Assembly (NCBI GenBank): GCA_025465355.1
Contig: JAODNN010000086.1
Coordinates: 1 to 57,757, forward strand
Origin: Blastococcus sp.
GTDB taxonomy: Bacteria; Actinomycetota; Actinomycetes; Mycobacteriales; Geodermatophilaceae
Direction of reading: 5' to 3'
DNA length: 57,757 nt
Numbering within the stretch: position 1 is the first letter of the stretch; the number at the start of each line of letters is the position of its first letter. The position numbers and the translations under genes are program-made. Positions 44,754-54,384 of this stretch are shown in pieces. The notes under the pieces were generated by a model. The model had not been told where the DNA came from. It searched no databases and saw only the letters and a program-made list of their open reading frames with translations.

Positions 44754-46871
44754 ATGGCGGCGACTGCCCTGGCATGCTCTCCGTTCATGCCAACCCGAGT
44801 GCGTCTGCTCCTCGGTAGCGCTCTGATGCTGTTGATCGAGCTCTCACTCATCCGGTGGCTCGGCGCGAACATCGTGCACCTGGCGTACTTCTCGAACTTC
44901 GTGCTCCTGGGTTCGTTCCTCGGCATCGGTCTGGGCTTTCTGCGGGCCGCTGCGCCGAATCGCGGCCCGCGCCCGACGCCGCTGTACTCGGCGGTCGCGT
45001 TGCTCGGCCTGATCGGGTTCGTCAGCGCCTACCCGGTCACCGTCGACCGATCCGGCAACTCACTGATCTTCTTCACTTCCGGCACGACGGACGGGCCGCC
45101 CATCTGGCTCACTCTGCCGGCGGTCTTCCTTGCGGTCGCTGTCGTGCTCATGGGTCCCGGCGAGATCGTCGGCTCGTGCTTTCCGCGCCTACCGCGTCTC
45201 GAGGCCTACCGTCTCGATCTGCTGGGCAGCCTTGCGGGCATCGCAGCCTTCACGGTGATGTCGTTCCTGGGAGCACCGCCCCTCGTCTGGTTCACGGCGG
45301 CCGGGCTGCTTTTCGCTGTGCTGCTCGGACGTGCGGCGGCGGCCACCAGCGTCGCGCTGCTCGTCTCGTTCCTGGCGCTGTTCGTGTATCCGCTGCACCG
45401 CGACACCGGGGTGTTCTGGTCGCCCTACTACAAGGTCTCGACCCAGAAGTTCACCGACGCGCAGGGGGGCGCGTGGCGCATCGACGTGAACGGGATCCCG
45501 CACCAGACCTTGACGTCGGAGGCCGTGCGGGAACAACGGGCCCCCTTCTACCTGCAGTCCTATCTTCAGGTGCCGCGCACGCCCAAGGACGTGCTGATCG
45601 TCGGGGCCGGCACGGGCGGCGATGTCGCCATCGCGCTGAAGCGGGGTGCTCAGCACGTCGACGCGGTGGAGATCGACCCCACGCTGCTGCGCTTCGGTCG
45701 TCAGCACAACCCGGACCGCGCCTATCAGGATCCGCGGGTCAGCGCGCACGTGAATGACGGCCGCGCGTTCCTGCAGAGCACCGACAAGAAGTACGACCTG
45801 GTGATCTTCGCGCTGCCCGACTCGCTGACCCTCGTGTCCGGCGCGAGCTCGCTGCGCCTGGAGAGCTACCTGTTCACCGAGCAGGCGATCCGCACGGCCC
45901 GCGCGCACCTCAACCCCGGCGGTGCGTTCTCGATGTACAACTACTACCGCGAGCAATGGCTGGTGGACCGGCTCGCCGGGACGCTGGACGACGCGTTCGG
46001 GCACCCGCCGTGCGTCTACGAACAGCGGACGCAGAACTCGCTCGCGGTGCTGACGGCGGGATTGACCACCGCCGATCAGACGTGCGTGACGACCTGGACC
46101 CGCGCCGCCGGCACGCCGCCGCCGGCCGCCGACGACAAGCCGTTCCTGTACTTGCGCGACAGCAGCATCCCGTCGCTGTACCGCAATGTGCTCGGGTTGA
46201 TCATTCTCGGCAGTTCCCTGGCGATCGCGGCGGTGCTCGTGGCCAACGCCCGCACCGGGGCGGGCGGGGGCAGGGGGCGGCTGCGCGGGCAGTTGGCCGA
46301 GATGTGGTCCTACCGCGACTTGTTCCTGCTCGGGGCAGCGTTCCTGTTGCTGGAGACCAGGAGCGTCACCGGATTCGCGCTCTACTTCGGGACGACCTGG
46401 TTCGTGAACGCGTTGGTGTTCGCGGGAGTGCTGGTGGCCGTGCTCGCCGCGGTCGAGCTCACCGCCCGGGTGCGGACGCCACCGCTGTCGGTCATGTACG
46501 CGGTGCTGATCGGCGGCCTGGCCCTGAGCTGGCTGGTGCCCTCCAGCGCGCTGCTCTCGCTGAGCGTCGTGCCGCGCGCCATCGTCGCGATCGTGATCAG
46601 CTTCCTGCCGATCTTCGCGGCGAACGTCATCTTCGCCAAGCGCTTCGCGGACACGGCTGACGCTCCGATGGCATTCGGTACGAACCTGCTCGGTGCCATC
46701 GTCGGCGGATGTCTGGAATACCTGTCCTTGGTGTTCGGGTATCAGGCGCTCCTGGTGCTCGCCGCGGTGCTGTACGTCGGCGCGTATCTGGTCATGCCGC
46801 GTGACCGTCCGCCGGCAAGCCCTGCGGAAGTCAGCATGCCGCACGAACGGCAGACCGCCGCCACGCCGTAG
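44754..46871 (+). CDS. Membrane protein with spermidine-synthase-like methyltransferase domain
   Basis: A 705-residue protein with about seven N-terminal membrane helices (roughly residues 15-230), a central Rossmann domain of the spermidine synthase type (VLIVGAGTGGDVAIALKRGA, DAVEIDPTLLRFGRQHNP, then VNDGRAFLQSTDKKYDLVIF), and about six more helices at the C terminus. Membrane-fused SpeE-like proteins are widespread but rarely characterised; polyamine synthesis is not assured. The ATG at 44754 follows GAGG at 7 nt. The gene ends in TAG and no neighbour suggests a pathway. Confidence 0.82.
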   Translation: MAATALACSPFMPTRVRLLLGSALMLLIELSLIRWLGANIVHLAYFSNFVLLGSFLGIGLGFLRAAAPNRGPRPTPLYSAVALLGLIGFVSAYPVTVDRSGNSLIFFTSGTTDGPPIWLTLPAVFLAVAVVLMGPGEIVGSCFPRLPRLEAYRLDLLGSLAGIAAFTVMSFLGAPPLVWFTAAGLLFAVLLGRAAAATSVALLVSFLALFVYPLHRDTGVFWSPYYKVSTQKFTDAQGGAWRIDVNGIPHQTLTSEAVREQRAPFYLQSYLQVPRTPKDVLIVGAGTGGDVAIALKRGAQHVDAVEIDPTLLRFGRQHNPDRAYQDPRVSAHVNDGRAFLQSTDKKYDLVIFALPDSLTLVSGASSLRLESYLFTEQAIRTARAHLNPGGAFSMYNYYREQWLVDRLAGTLDDAFGHPPCVYEQRTQNSLAVLTAGLTTADQTCVTTWTRAAGTPPPAADDKPFLYLRDSSIPSLYRNVLGLIILGSSLAIAAVLVANARTGAGGGRGRLRGQLAEMWSYRDLFLLGAAFLLLETRSVTGFALYFGTTWFVNALVFAGVLVAVLAAVELTARVRTPPLSVMYAVLIGGLALSWLVPSSALLSLSVVPRAIVAIVISFLPIFAANVIFAKRFADTADAPMAFGTNLLGAIVGGCLEYLSLVFGYQALLVLAAVLYVGAYLVMPRDRPPASPAEVSMPHERQTAATP

Positions 46872-46910
46872 AACCCCGGCGAGAGGATCAGACGGTCCGG
46901 GCCCGCGTCC

Positions 46911-46942
46911 GCCCCTTCGCGGGAGAGCCCCTTCGCGGGAGA
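46911..46942 (+). repeat. Perfect 16-bp tandem duplication
   Basis: GCCCCTTCGCGGGAGA occurs twice in direct succession in the 74-nt gap between the convergent spermidine-synthase-like gene and coaA. It looks like a recent slippage duplication. Confidence 0.8.
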
Positions 46943-46945
46943 CGC

Positions 46946-47899
46946 TCAGAGCTTGCGGAGGAGCACCCGGCGCACCGCGTGGTCGGAGGCCTTCTGGAGT
47001 ACCAGCCGCGCTCGCGAGCGGGTGGGCGCGATGTTGCTGCGGAGGTTGGGCCCGTTGACCGCGGCCCAGATGCCGAGGGCGGTCTCGCGAGCCTGCTCGT
47101 CGGTGAGCCCGGCGAACCGGTGGAAGTAGGCGTCGGTGTCCTGGAACGCCGTCCGGCGCAGGGCCAGGAACCGCTCGACGTACCAGTTCTGGATGTCTGC
47201 CTCGGCGGCGTCGACGTACACGGAGAAGTCGAAGAAGTCGGAGAGGAAGACCTCCGGAGCGCTGCCGTCGGTCCGCCGTCCTGCCTGGAGCACGTTGAGC
47301 CCCTCGACGACGAGGATGTCCGGCCGGTCCACGGCCTGGCGGGCGCCGGCGACGATGTCATAGGACTGGTGGTCGTACACCGGCGCGAAGACCTCCTCAC
47401 GGCCGGACTTCACGTCGGCGAGGAAGCGGATCAGCGCGCGACGGTCGTAGCTCTCGGGGAACCCTTTGCGGCCGAGCAGCCCGCGCGCTTCCAGAACTGC
47501 GTTGGGCAGCAGGAAGCCATCGGTGGTGATGAGGTCGACGCGCGGCGACCCCGGGGAGGCCGCGAGCAGTGTCTGCAGGAGCCGGGCGGTGGTGCTCTTG
47601 CCGACGGCGACGCTCCCCGCCACGGCGACGACGAAGGGCACCTTTGCCGTCGTGTCGCCCAGGAACTGACTCTGCGCGGCCCACAGCCGGCGGCTGGCGG
47701 CTACGTGCAGTCCGAGGAGCCGGGCGAGCGGCAGGTAGACCGTGGCAACCTCGTCGAGGTCGATGCGGTCCCCGAGAGTGGCCAGCCGGCGCAGGTCTTC
47801 CTCGTCGAGAGGCAGTTGCGAGCCCGTGGCGAGCGCTCGCCAGGAGCCGCGGTCGAACACCGCGTATGGCGAGATGGAGCTGCGTGTCCCGACCGTCAC
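46946..47899 (-). CDS. coaA: Pantothenate kinase (type I)
   Basis: A 317-residue type I pantothenate kinase: [15 protein letters not shown] near the N terminus, Walker [29 protein letters not shown], and [13 protein letters not shown]. It phosphorylates pantothenate, the first step of coenzyme A synthesis. The GTG at 47899 is chosen by homology; the ribosome binding site is weak. It diverges from the GNAT gene across 119 nt. Confidence 0.94.
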   Translation of the reverse strand: MTVGTRSSISPYAVFDRGSWRALATGSQLPLDEEDLRRLATLGDRIDLDEVATVYLPLARLLGLHVAASRRLWAAQSQFLGDTTAKVPFVVAVAGSVAVGKSTTARLLQTLLAASPGSPRVDLITTDGFLLPNAVLEARGLLGRKGFPESYDRRALIRFLADVKSGREEVFAPVYDHQSYDIVAGARQAVDRPDILVVEGLNVLQAGRRTDGSAPEVFLSDFFDFSVYVDAAEADIQNWYVERFLALRRTAFQDTDAYFHRFAGLTDEQARETALGIWAAVNGPNLRSNIAPTRSRARLVLQKASDHAVRRVLLRKL

Positions 47900-48018
47900 A
47901 CGCCTATCGTGCCGTCCCGCGCGCGGCCGCCGTCTCCGGGTCACCCGTGCGAGTGCGCCGGGCGCCTGGCACCCGTCGCCGCGCCCCTGGGTCGGCCGTC
48001 CCGTCTAGGGTGCTGGCT

Positions 48019-48825
48019 GTGCCGACCCGTCCGGGGCTGCTCGACTGCATCGAGCGCTATTTCGCCGCCGCTCCGCTCCCGGACGCGCGGATCGCTACCG
48101 CGGGCTCCCTGGACGTCCCGCTCGGCGACCCCGCCTGGCCCTATCCGGCCCGCCCCCGGTCCGGAGCGGGGCCGGTGACCGCGGATGACGTCCGGGACGC
48201 GGTGCAGCTGCAGGAGGCGGCCGGTGTGCCGGCCGCTCTCGAATGGGTGCCGGAGCGCTCGCCGGAGGCTGCGGCCGCCGCACGCGCCGCGGGGCTGACG
48301 GTCGAGGAGCTGCCGCTGCTGGTGGCCGCCGACCCCGTCGAGCTGCTGCTGCCGGCCGGCGTCCAGATCTACCTCGTCGGCGCCGACGATCCCGAGGTTC
48401 CGCGTTACCAACAGATCGCGGCCGTCGCCTTCGCCCATCCGGGCGGCCGGGCAGACGTCCGCGAGGACCCGCTGGACACATCGGCCGAGGCCGAGACCCG
48501 CACCGCCGTCCTCCGCGAGCGGATCGCCGCCGGGCGGACCGTCATGATGGTCGCCGTCGACCAGGGCGAGCCGGTCGCTGTCGGATCCCACCAGCCGGTC
48601 GACCTGGACGGCACGCAGGTCAGCGAGATCGTCGCGGTGGCCACCCTGCCGCGGCTGCGCGGTCGCGGGCTGGGCGCCGGGCTGGCGTCCGCCCTCGTGG
48701 CCCACGCCCGGGAGACCGCGGACCTGGTCTTCCTCGCGGCCGGTGACGACGACGTGGCCAGGGTGTACGAGCGGGTGGGTTTCGCCCGGCTGGCCACCAC
48801 GGGTGTGGCCGAACGACGCGGCTAA
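48019..48825 (+). CDS. GNAT family N-acetyltransferase
   Basis: A 268-residue protein whose C-terminal half is a GNAT domain with the acetyl-CoA-binding element VATLPRLRGRGLGAGLASAL and ARVYERVGFARLATTG. The N-terminal half (about 1-125) is variable and Ala-rich, perhaps a second degenerate GNAT unit. Substrate unknown. Start at GTG 48019; GTG 48010 is possible. It is followed 10 nt later by an SDR gene, probably in the same transcript, and ends in TAA. Confidence 0.82.
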   Translation: MPTRPGLLDCIERYFAAAPLPDARIATAGSLDVPLGDPAWPYPARPRSGAGPVTADDVRDAVQLQEAAGVPAALEWVPERSPEAAAAARAAGLTVEELPLLVAADPVELLLPAGVQIYLVGADDPEVPRYQQIAAVAFAHPGGRADVREDPLDTSAEAETRTAVLRERIAAGRTVMMVAVDQGEPVAVGSHQPVDLDGTQVSEIVAVATLPRLRGRGLGAGLASALVAHARETADLVFLAAGDDDVARVYERVGFARLATTGVAERRG

Positions 48826-48835
48826 CGTCCGTGGG

Positions 48836-49606
48836 GTGACCGAGAGCTTCCGTGCGGACGGCGTCCGCGTACTGATCACCGGTGGTACCAGCGGCCTGGG
48901 CGCGGCGATGGCGACCTCCTTGCGCGATGCCGGGGCCAGCGTCGCGATCACCGGCCGGGACGCGGCCCGGGCGGAGGCGGTGGCCCGTGAGCTGGGGAAC
49001 GGGGCCGTCGGCGTCGGCATGGACGTCAGGGACGAGGACGACGTCGCACGCGGGGTGGATCGCGTGTTCGACGAGTTCGGGGGCCTCGACGTCCTGGTCA
49101 ACAACGCCGGCGTCGGCATGCGGACGGTGAATCCGCGCTTCCTCACCGACCCGCAGCCGTTCTGGGCGGTGTCCCCGGATGGGTTCCGCGACCTGGTGGC
49201 GACCAACCTGACCGGCTATTTCCTGGTGGCCCGGGCCGTCGTCCCGCGGCTTCTGTCGGCAGGCAGCGGCCGGGTGGTGAACGTGTCGATGAACCACTCG
49301 ACGATGAACCGGAAGGGCTTCGTGCCCTACGGCCCGGCGCGCTCGGGCGCCGAGGCGCTGGCCCGGATCATGGCCGCCGACCTGGAAGGCAGCGGCGTCA
49401 CCTCCAATATCCTGCTGCCCGGCGGAGCGACGGCGACCGGGATGATCCCGGACGACTTCCCGCCCGAGCAGCGGGCGCAGCTGCTGGATCCGGCCGTGAT
49501 GGGGCCGCCGATCCGCTGGCTCGCCTCGCCGCAGGCCGCCGGGGTGCATGACGAGCGGATCGTGGCCAGCGAGTTCGCCGCCTGGCTGTCCACCCGCTCG
49601 TCATGA
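48836..49606 (+). CDS. Short-chain dehydrogenase/reductase with Arg at the catalytic Lys position
   Basis: A 256-residue classical SDR: cofactor loop GGTSGLG (16-22), NNAG, an active-site Ser in NVSMNH, and Tyr165 in VPYGPARSG. The usual YxxxK motif reads YxxxR here (Arg169), so the Lys that lowers the Tyr pKa is replaced. Activity may be reduced or altered. The other elements are intact, so it is a real family member. GTG start at 48836, close behind the GNAT gene. Substrate unknown. Confidence 0.85.
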   Translation: MTESFRADGVRVLITGGTSGLGAAMATSLRDAGASVAITGRDAARAEAVARELGNGAVGVGMDVRDEDDVARGVDRVFDEFGGLDVLVNNAGVGMRTVNPRFLTDPQPFWAVSPDGFRDLVATNLTGYFLVARAVVPRLLSAGSGRVVNVSMNHSTMNRKGFVPYGPARSGAEALARIMAADLEGSGVTSNILLPGGATATGMIPDDFPPEQRAQLLDPAVMGPPIRWLASPQAAGVHDERIVASEFAAWLSTRSS

Positions 49607-49625
49607 CGGCCCCGGAGGGAAGCGG

Positions 49626-50171
49626 TCAGTTCTGCTCGTACGTCCCGATCAGAGTCGCGCGCCCGAGCGTGTGGAAGAAGAGGTTGAAGCCGAGGACGGC
49701 GGGACTCGATCCGGCGTCGACGTCGAGCGTGTCGGTGTCCACGGCGTGCACGACGACGAAGTACCGGTGCGGCCCGTGGCCGGCGGGAGGAGCCGCGCCC
49801 ACGTACCCGGCGAAACCGCCGTCGTTACGGAGCTGGACGGCCCCTTCGGGGAGAGCGGGATTGTCCTTGTCGCCGGCCCCGCTGGGCAGCTCGGTCACCG
49901 AGACCGAGATGTTCGCGACCGCCCAGTGCCAGAAGCCGCTCGCCGTGGGCGCATCCGGGTCGTAGACGGTCACCGCGAAACTGCGGGTCCCCTCGGGGAA
50001 GCCCGACCAGGACAGCTGCGGGGAGCGGTCCTCACCACCCGCGCCCATGACCCCGCTGACCTGTGCCGTGGGCATTCCCTCGCCGTCGGTCACGTCGCTG
50101 CTGGTCACCGAGAAGCTCGGCACCTGGGGCAGGAAATCGTAGGGGCTGGGCGGCGTCGGACGATCGGCCAT
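49626..50171 (-). CDS. YbhB/YbcL family (PEBP-like) protein
   Basis: A 181-residue phosphatidylethanolamine-binding-protein-like protein with [13 protein letters not shown] and [13 protein letters not shown], the two conserved ligand-pocket motifs. Bacterial members are cytoplasmic and of unknown role. The ATG follows GGGAG. It converges with the SDR gene and diverges from the phosphoglucomutase gene; the 202 nt before its start carry both promoters. Confidence 0.9.
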   Translation of the reverse strand: MADRPTPPSPYDFLPQVPSFSVTSSDVTDGEGMPTAQVSGVMGAGGEDRSPQLSWSGFPEGTRSFAVTVYDPDAPTASGFWHWAVANISVSVTELPSGAGDKDNPALPEGAVQLRNDGGFAGYVGAAPPAGHGPHRYFVVVHAVDTDTLDVDAGSSPAVLGFNLFFHTLGRATLIGTYEQN

Positions 50172-50373
50172 GGTGGGTTCTCCCTCGTTCTGAGCGGGTC
50201 TTCGGGGGACGGATCGAGCCGTCCTTCCGAGGACCCTAGGCAGCGGGGTCGAGTTGCGCCCATCGGCGGTGCGCGCAACGGCCCAGGTCAGGGCCAGGTC
50301 GCGGCTCGATCTTGATCCAGGATCCCGGTCGCGTCGAACCGTGCCGGGCGGCTCGCACCGGTACCGTCCCCCC

Positions 50374-51120
50374 GTGCCAGCTCGTGGGCCCCTCGGCCTC
50401 CCGGATTCCATTCGCGCCTGCCTGTTCGATCTCGACGGCGTCCTGACCCGGACGGCGACGGTCCACATGGCCGCCTGGAAGCGCACCTTCGACAGCTTTC
50501 TGCACGATCACGAGCCCGGAGCGCCCGAGTTCAGCCAACTGGACTACAACCGGTTCGTCGACGGCAAGCCCCGGGCTGACGGCGTCCGTGACTTCCTCGC
50601 CAGCCGGGGTATCACGCTGGCCGAGGGCGCACCGGGTGATCGGGCGGACGCCGCGACCGTGCAGGGCATCGCGACCCGCAAGAACCAGTTGGTGCTCGAG
50701 GAGCTGGCCATGCATGGTGTAGAGGTCTATCCGGGGTCGGTGGAGTACCTGCGTGCCGTTCAGGCCGCCGGCCTCGCCACAGCGGTGGTCACCGCGTCGG
50801 CCAACGGCGAGCAGGTGATCGCCGCCGCGGGCTTCGCCGACCTGATCGACGTGCGCGTCGACGGCGTCGTCGCCGCCCGGGAGGGACTGCGCGGGAAGCC
50901 GCTCCCGGACACGTTCCTGGCCGCCGCCCGCACACTCGCGGTCGAGCCGGCCGCGGCCGCGGTCTTCGAGGACGCACTGGCCGGCGTGGCTGCCGGCCGC
51001 GCCGGCAACTTCGGCTACGTCGTGGGAGTGGACCGGGTGGGCCACGCCGACGAGCTGGCCGCGGCTGGTGCCGACATCGTCGTCGAGGACCCCGCCGAAC
51101 TTCTGCAGGAGCGGGCATGA
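50374..51120 (+). CDS. Beta-phosphoglucomutase family HAD hydrolase
   Basis: A 248-residue HAD protein with FDLDGVLT (nucleophile Asp19 and acid/base Asp21), a helical cap domain, [15 protein letters not shown], and [14 protein letters not shown]. It is probably beta-phosphoglucomutase, converting the beta-glucose 1-phosphate released by the following GH65 phosphorylase to glucose 6-phosphate. The GH65 gene overlaps the stop by 4 nt (ATGA). GTG start at 50374; the ribosome binding site is weak. Confidence 0.87.
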   Translation: MPARGPLGLPDSIRACLFDLDGVLTRTATVHMAAWKRTFDSFLHDHEPGAPEFSQLDYNRFVDGKPRADGVRDFLASRGITLAEGAPGDRADAATVQGIATRKNQLVLEELAMHGVEVYPGSVEYLRAVQAAGLATAVVTASANGEQVIAAAGFADLIDVRVDGVVAAREGLRGKPLPDTFLAAARTLAVEPAAAAVFEDALAGVAAGRAGNFGYVVGVDRVGHADELAAAGADIVVEDPAELLQERA

Positions 51121-53474
51121 CCGAGGGCCGCGCGAGCTTCCCGATCGAGCCCTGGTCGCTCACCGAGATCGGGCTCGACCACAATTCGCTCGCGGTCTAC
51201 GAGTCCGTCTTCTCCCTGGCCAACGGGCACATCGGTATGCGCGGCTCGTTCGAGGAGGGCGAGCCTGTCGCCGTCCCGGGGACCTACCTGAACGGGTTCT
51301 ACGAGGAGCGCCCGCTGCCCTACGCCGAGCCGGGCTACGGGTTCCCCGAAATGGGCCAGACGATGGTGAACATCACCGACGGCAAGCTGATCCGGTTGCT
51401 GGTGAAGGACTCACCGCTCGACCTCGACTACGGCGAGATCATCGACCACCGGCGGACGCTGGACCTGCGGGCCGGCGTCCTGCGCCGGTCGACCGAGTGG
51501 CGCTCGCCCGGCGGCCGGACGGTGCGGGTGACCAGCACCCGGCTGGTGTCCCTGACCCGGCGGTCGATCGCCGCGATCGAGTACCAGGTCGAGGTCACCG
51601 ACGACCAGGGCGACCTGTACGTGGCGGTGCAGTCCGACCTCCTGGCCAACGAGCAGAACAGCACCGAGAGCGACGACCCGCGGGCTGCCGCGGCGCTGAG
51701 CCGGCCGCTGCAGTCGGAGATGGCGGTGGCCCGCGGCCGGCGCGCGCTGCTCGTGCACCGGACGAAGCGCAGTCATCTGCGCGTCGCGGCCGGGATGGAT
51801 CACGTGATCGAGATCCCGGACAGCAGCGCCGAGGACATCGAGGCCAGCGGCGACCTGGCCCGCTACACCCTCGCGGCCCGCCTCCCACCGGGCGGTTCGC
51901 TGCGCCTGGTGAAGTTCCTGGCCTACGGCTGGTCCTCCCGCCGGTCGGCCGCTGCGGTCCGCGACCAGGTGGAGGGGGCGCTGGCCACCGCCAAACTGGC
52001 AGGCTGGGACCGCCTTCTCCGCGAGCAGCGGGAACTGCTGGCCCAGCACTGGGACGACGCCGACGTCGAGATCGAGGGCGACGACGAGTTGCAGCAGGCG
52101 GTGCGGGTGGGCATGTTCCACGTCCTGCAGGCCGGGCTGCGCGGCGAGCGTCAGCCGATCCCCGCCAAGGGGCTCACCGGCCCCGGATACGACGGGCACA
52201 CCTTCTGGGACACGGAGGCCTACGTCCTCCCGGTCCTGACCTACACCGCCCCCCACGCGGTCCGCGACGCGCTGCGCTGGCGGCACTCGATCCTGGATAA
52301 GGCCAGGGAGCGGGCCAGGGTCCTGGGACAGCGGGGCGCGGTGTTCCCGTGGCGGACCATCCGTGGGGAGGAGTGCTCCGGCTACTGGCCGGCCGGGACG
52401 GCGGCTTTCCACATCAACGCCGACATCGCCGACGCCGTCGTCCGCTACTTCAACGCGACCTTCGACGACGATTTCGACCGCGACTTCGGCGCGGAGCTGC
52501 TCATCGAGACCGCCCGGCTGTGGGCCTCGCTCGGTCACTTCGACGTCGAGCACGGCTTCCGCATCGACGGAGTGACCGGCCCGGACGAGTACACCGCCGT
52601 GGTGGACAACAACGTCTTCACGAACCTGATGGCACAGCGGAACCTGCGGGAGGCGGCGGAGGCGGTCAAGCGCCAGCCCGACACCGCAGGCCGGCTGGGC
52701 GTGCTGGAGGAGGAGGTCGAGGTCTGGCTGAGGGCCGCCGCGCTGATGGCGGTGCCCTATGACACCCAGCGTGGGGTGCACATGCAGTCCGATGCCTTCA
52801 CCCACCACGAGGAATGGGACTTCGAGCACACGCCGCCGGAGAACTACCCCCTGCTGATGCACTACCCGTACTTCGACATCTACCGCAAGCAGGTCATCAA
52901 GCAGGCCGACCTGGTGATGGCCCTGCACCTGCGAGGCGACTCGTTCACCCTCGAGGAGAAGATCGCAGACTTCGCCTACTACGAGGCCCGGACGACGCGC
53001 GACTCGTCACTCTCGGCCAGCCAGCAGGCGATCGTGGCTGCCGAGACCGGTCATCTGCAGCTCGCCTACGACTACTGGGGCGAAGCCGCCCTCACCGATC
53101 TCCAGAACCTGCACCAGAATTCCGGCCACGGCCTGCACATCGCCGCGCTGGCCGGAGGGTGGTCGGTGGCCGTCGCGGGGTTCGGCGGGATGCGTGACCA
53201 CAACGGGGAGCTGACCTTCGCGCCGCGACTGCCCGAGCGGATCACCCGGTTGCGGTTCCGGGTCGGCTACCGCGGGCGGAAGCTCACGGTCACGGTGACT
53301 CCCCAGCAGGCGACCTATCAGGTGCTGGACGGCGAGCCGCTCGACATCCGGCACCACGGACGCCAGGTCACCGTGGGCACGGACGACCTGGTGCTCGACA
53401 TCCCGCCGGCGCCCCAGGTCGAGCCGGTGCGTCAGCCTTACGGGTGCGCGCCGAGGCGGCGGGTCCGGAGCTGA
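51117..53474 (+). CDS. Glycoside hydrolase family 65 disaccharide phosphorylase
   Basis: A 785-residue GH65 protein: N-terminal beta-sandwich (HNSLAVYESVFSLANGHIGM, GTYLNGFYEE), (alpha/alpha)6 barrel with HTFWDTEAYVLPVL and the general acid Glu491 in GVTGPDEYTAVVDNN, and a C-terminal beta domain. The family cleaves maltose, trehalose or kojibiose with phosphate. Coupling to a beta-phosphoglucomutase gene shows a phosphorylase making beta-glucose 1-phosphate. Trehalose or maltose is the likely substrate but cannot be fixed by eye. ATG start within the previous gene. Confidence 0.92.
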   Translation: MTEGRASFPIEPWSLTEIGLDHNSLAVYESVFSLANGHIGMRGSFEEGEPVAVPGTYLNGFYEERPLPYAEPGYGFPEMGQTMVNITDGKLIRLLVKDSPLDLDYGEIIDHRRTLDLRAGVLRRSTEWRSPGGRTVRVTSTRLVSLTRRSIAAIEYQVEVTDDQGDLYVAVQSDLLANEQNSTESDDPRAAAALSRPLQSEMAVARGRRALLVHRTKRSHLRVAAGMDHVIEIPDSSAEDIEASGDLARYTLAARLPPGGSLRLVKFLAYGWSSRRSAAAVRDQVEGALATAKLAGWDRLLREQRELLAQHWDDADVEIEGDDELQQAVRVGMFHVLQAGLRGERQPIPAKGLTGPGYDGHTFWDTEAYVLPVLTYTAPHAVRDALRWRHSILDKARERARVLGQRGAVFPWRTIRGEECSGYWPAGTAAFHINADIADAVVRYFNATFDDDFDRDFGAELLIETARLWASLGHFDVEHGFRIDGVTGPDEYTAVVDNNVFTNLMAQRNLREAAEAVKRQPDTAGRLGVLEEEVEVWLRAAALMAVPYDTQRGVHMQSDAFTHHEEWDFEHTPPENYPLLMHYPYFDIYRKQVIKQADLVMALHLRGDSFTLEEKIADFAYYEARTTRDSSLSASQQAIVAAETGHLQLAYDYWGEAALTDLQNLHQNSGHGLHIAALAGGWSVAVAGFGGMRDHNGELTFAPRLPERITRLRFRVGYRGRKLTVTVTPQQATYQVLDGEPLDIRHHGRQVTVGTDDLVLDIPPAPQVEPVRQPYGCAPRRRVRS

Positions 53475-53478
53475 GCGC

Positions 53479-54183
53479 TCAGGCCAGCAACCAGCGCGCC
53501 CCGAGCGCGAGGGCGCCGACGTCGATCAGGAGGAAGACGCCGACCCACCCGAGGGCTGGGAGCCCGGTCAGACGGGCCAGCTGATCGGCGTCCGAGTCGC
53601 GGGCGCCGCGCCGCCGGCGGGCGGACTGCAGCTCCACGACCGTGCGGGGCGCGGCCAGCAGCAGGAACCAGGTGGCGAGCGAGGCGAAGGCGGCCTGGCC
53701 GTTGGGCGGCAGCCACCAGGTCGCTGCGAAGACGACGCCGGCGGTCGCCAGCACAGACCAGAGGCCGTACCAGTTGCGGATCTGCACGAGCAGCAGCGCC
53801 AGCAGCCCGAGGAGGGCCCACAACAGGCCGACCGCGTGGCCTGCGGCGAGAAGCGCTGCCGCGCCCAATCCGAACAGGCCTGGGCCGGTGTAACCCGCTG
53901 CGCAGGTGAGCACCATGCCGATTCCGGTCGGCCGCCCCGCCGACAGGGTCAGGCCGGAGGTGTCCGAGTGCAGCCGGATGCCCGACAGCCGCCGGCCGGC
54001 GGCCAGCGCCACGAGTCCGTGCGCGCCCTCGTGGGCGATGGTCACCGCGTGCCGGGCGATGTGCCAGAGGGTGGGGGAGAGGATCAGCAGGGCTGCCACC
54101 GCGGCGGTGGCCAGGAGCACGGTAGGGGACAGGTCCGGGACGGTCGCGGTGACCCGCGTCCAGAACCGGCCCAGCAGGTCCAC
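53479..54183 (-). CDS. M50-type membrane metalloprotease-like protein
   Basis: A 234-residue protein with about six membrane helices and a zinc motif HEGAH (His51, Glu52, His55) inside the second hydrophobic region, as in the M50B family. A recognisable second metal site (such as DG) is not obvious, so activity is uncertain. The GTG at 54183 follows GGAGG at 8 nt. It ends only 4 nt from the convergent GH65 stop. The 201-nt gap from the ABC exporter gene shows nothing notable. Confidence 0.78.
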   Translation of the reverse strand: MDLLGRFWTRVTATVPDLSPTVLLATAAVAALLILSPTLWHIARHAVTIAHEGAHGLVALAAGRRLSGIRLHSDTSGLTLSAGRPTGIGMVLTCAAGYTGPGLFGLGAAALLAAGHAVGLLWALLGLLALLLVQIRNWYGLWSVLATAGVVFAATWWLPPNGQAAFASLATWFLLLAAPRTVVELQSARRRRGARDSDADQLARLTGLPALGWVGVFLLIDVGALALGARWLLA

Positions 54184-54384
54184 CTCGGTGCCTCCTCTGG
54201 CGGCTGCGGACGGAGGTCCGGCGATCGGCGCCGCGGTCTCCGATCATGACCGACGGCGGTTCGAGGCTCCCGAAGGCGCCCCGCCGACTACCTGTGAGCC
54301 TGAACGCCGCTCAACGATCCTGGTTCCGTCCGGCTGGTCGTCCGTGACGAAACGTGGCCGACGAGCTCCGTCAGAGCGTCTTCG

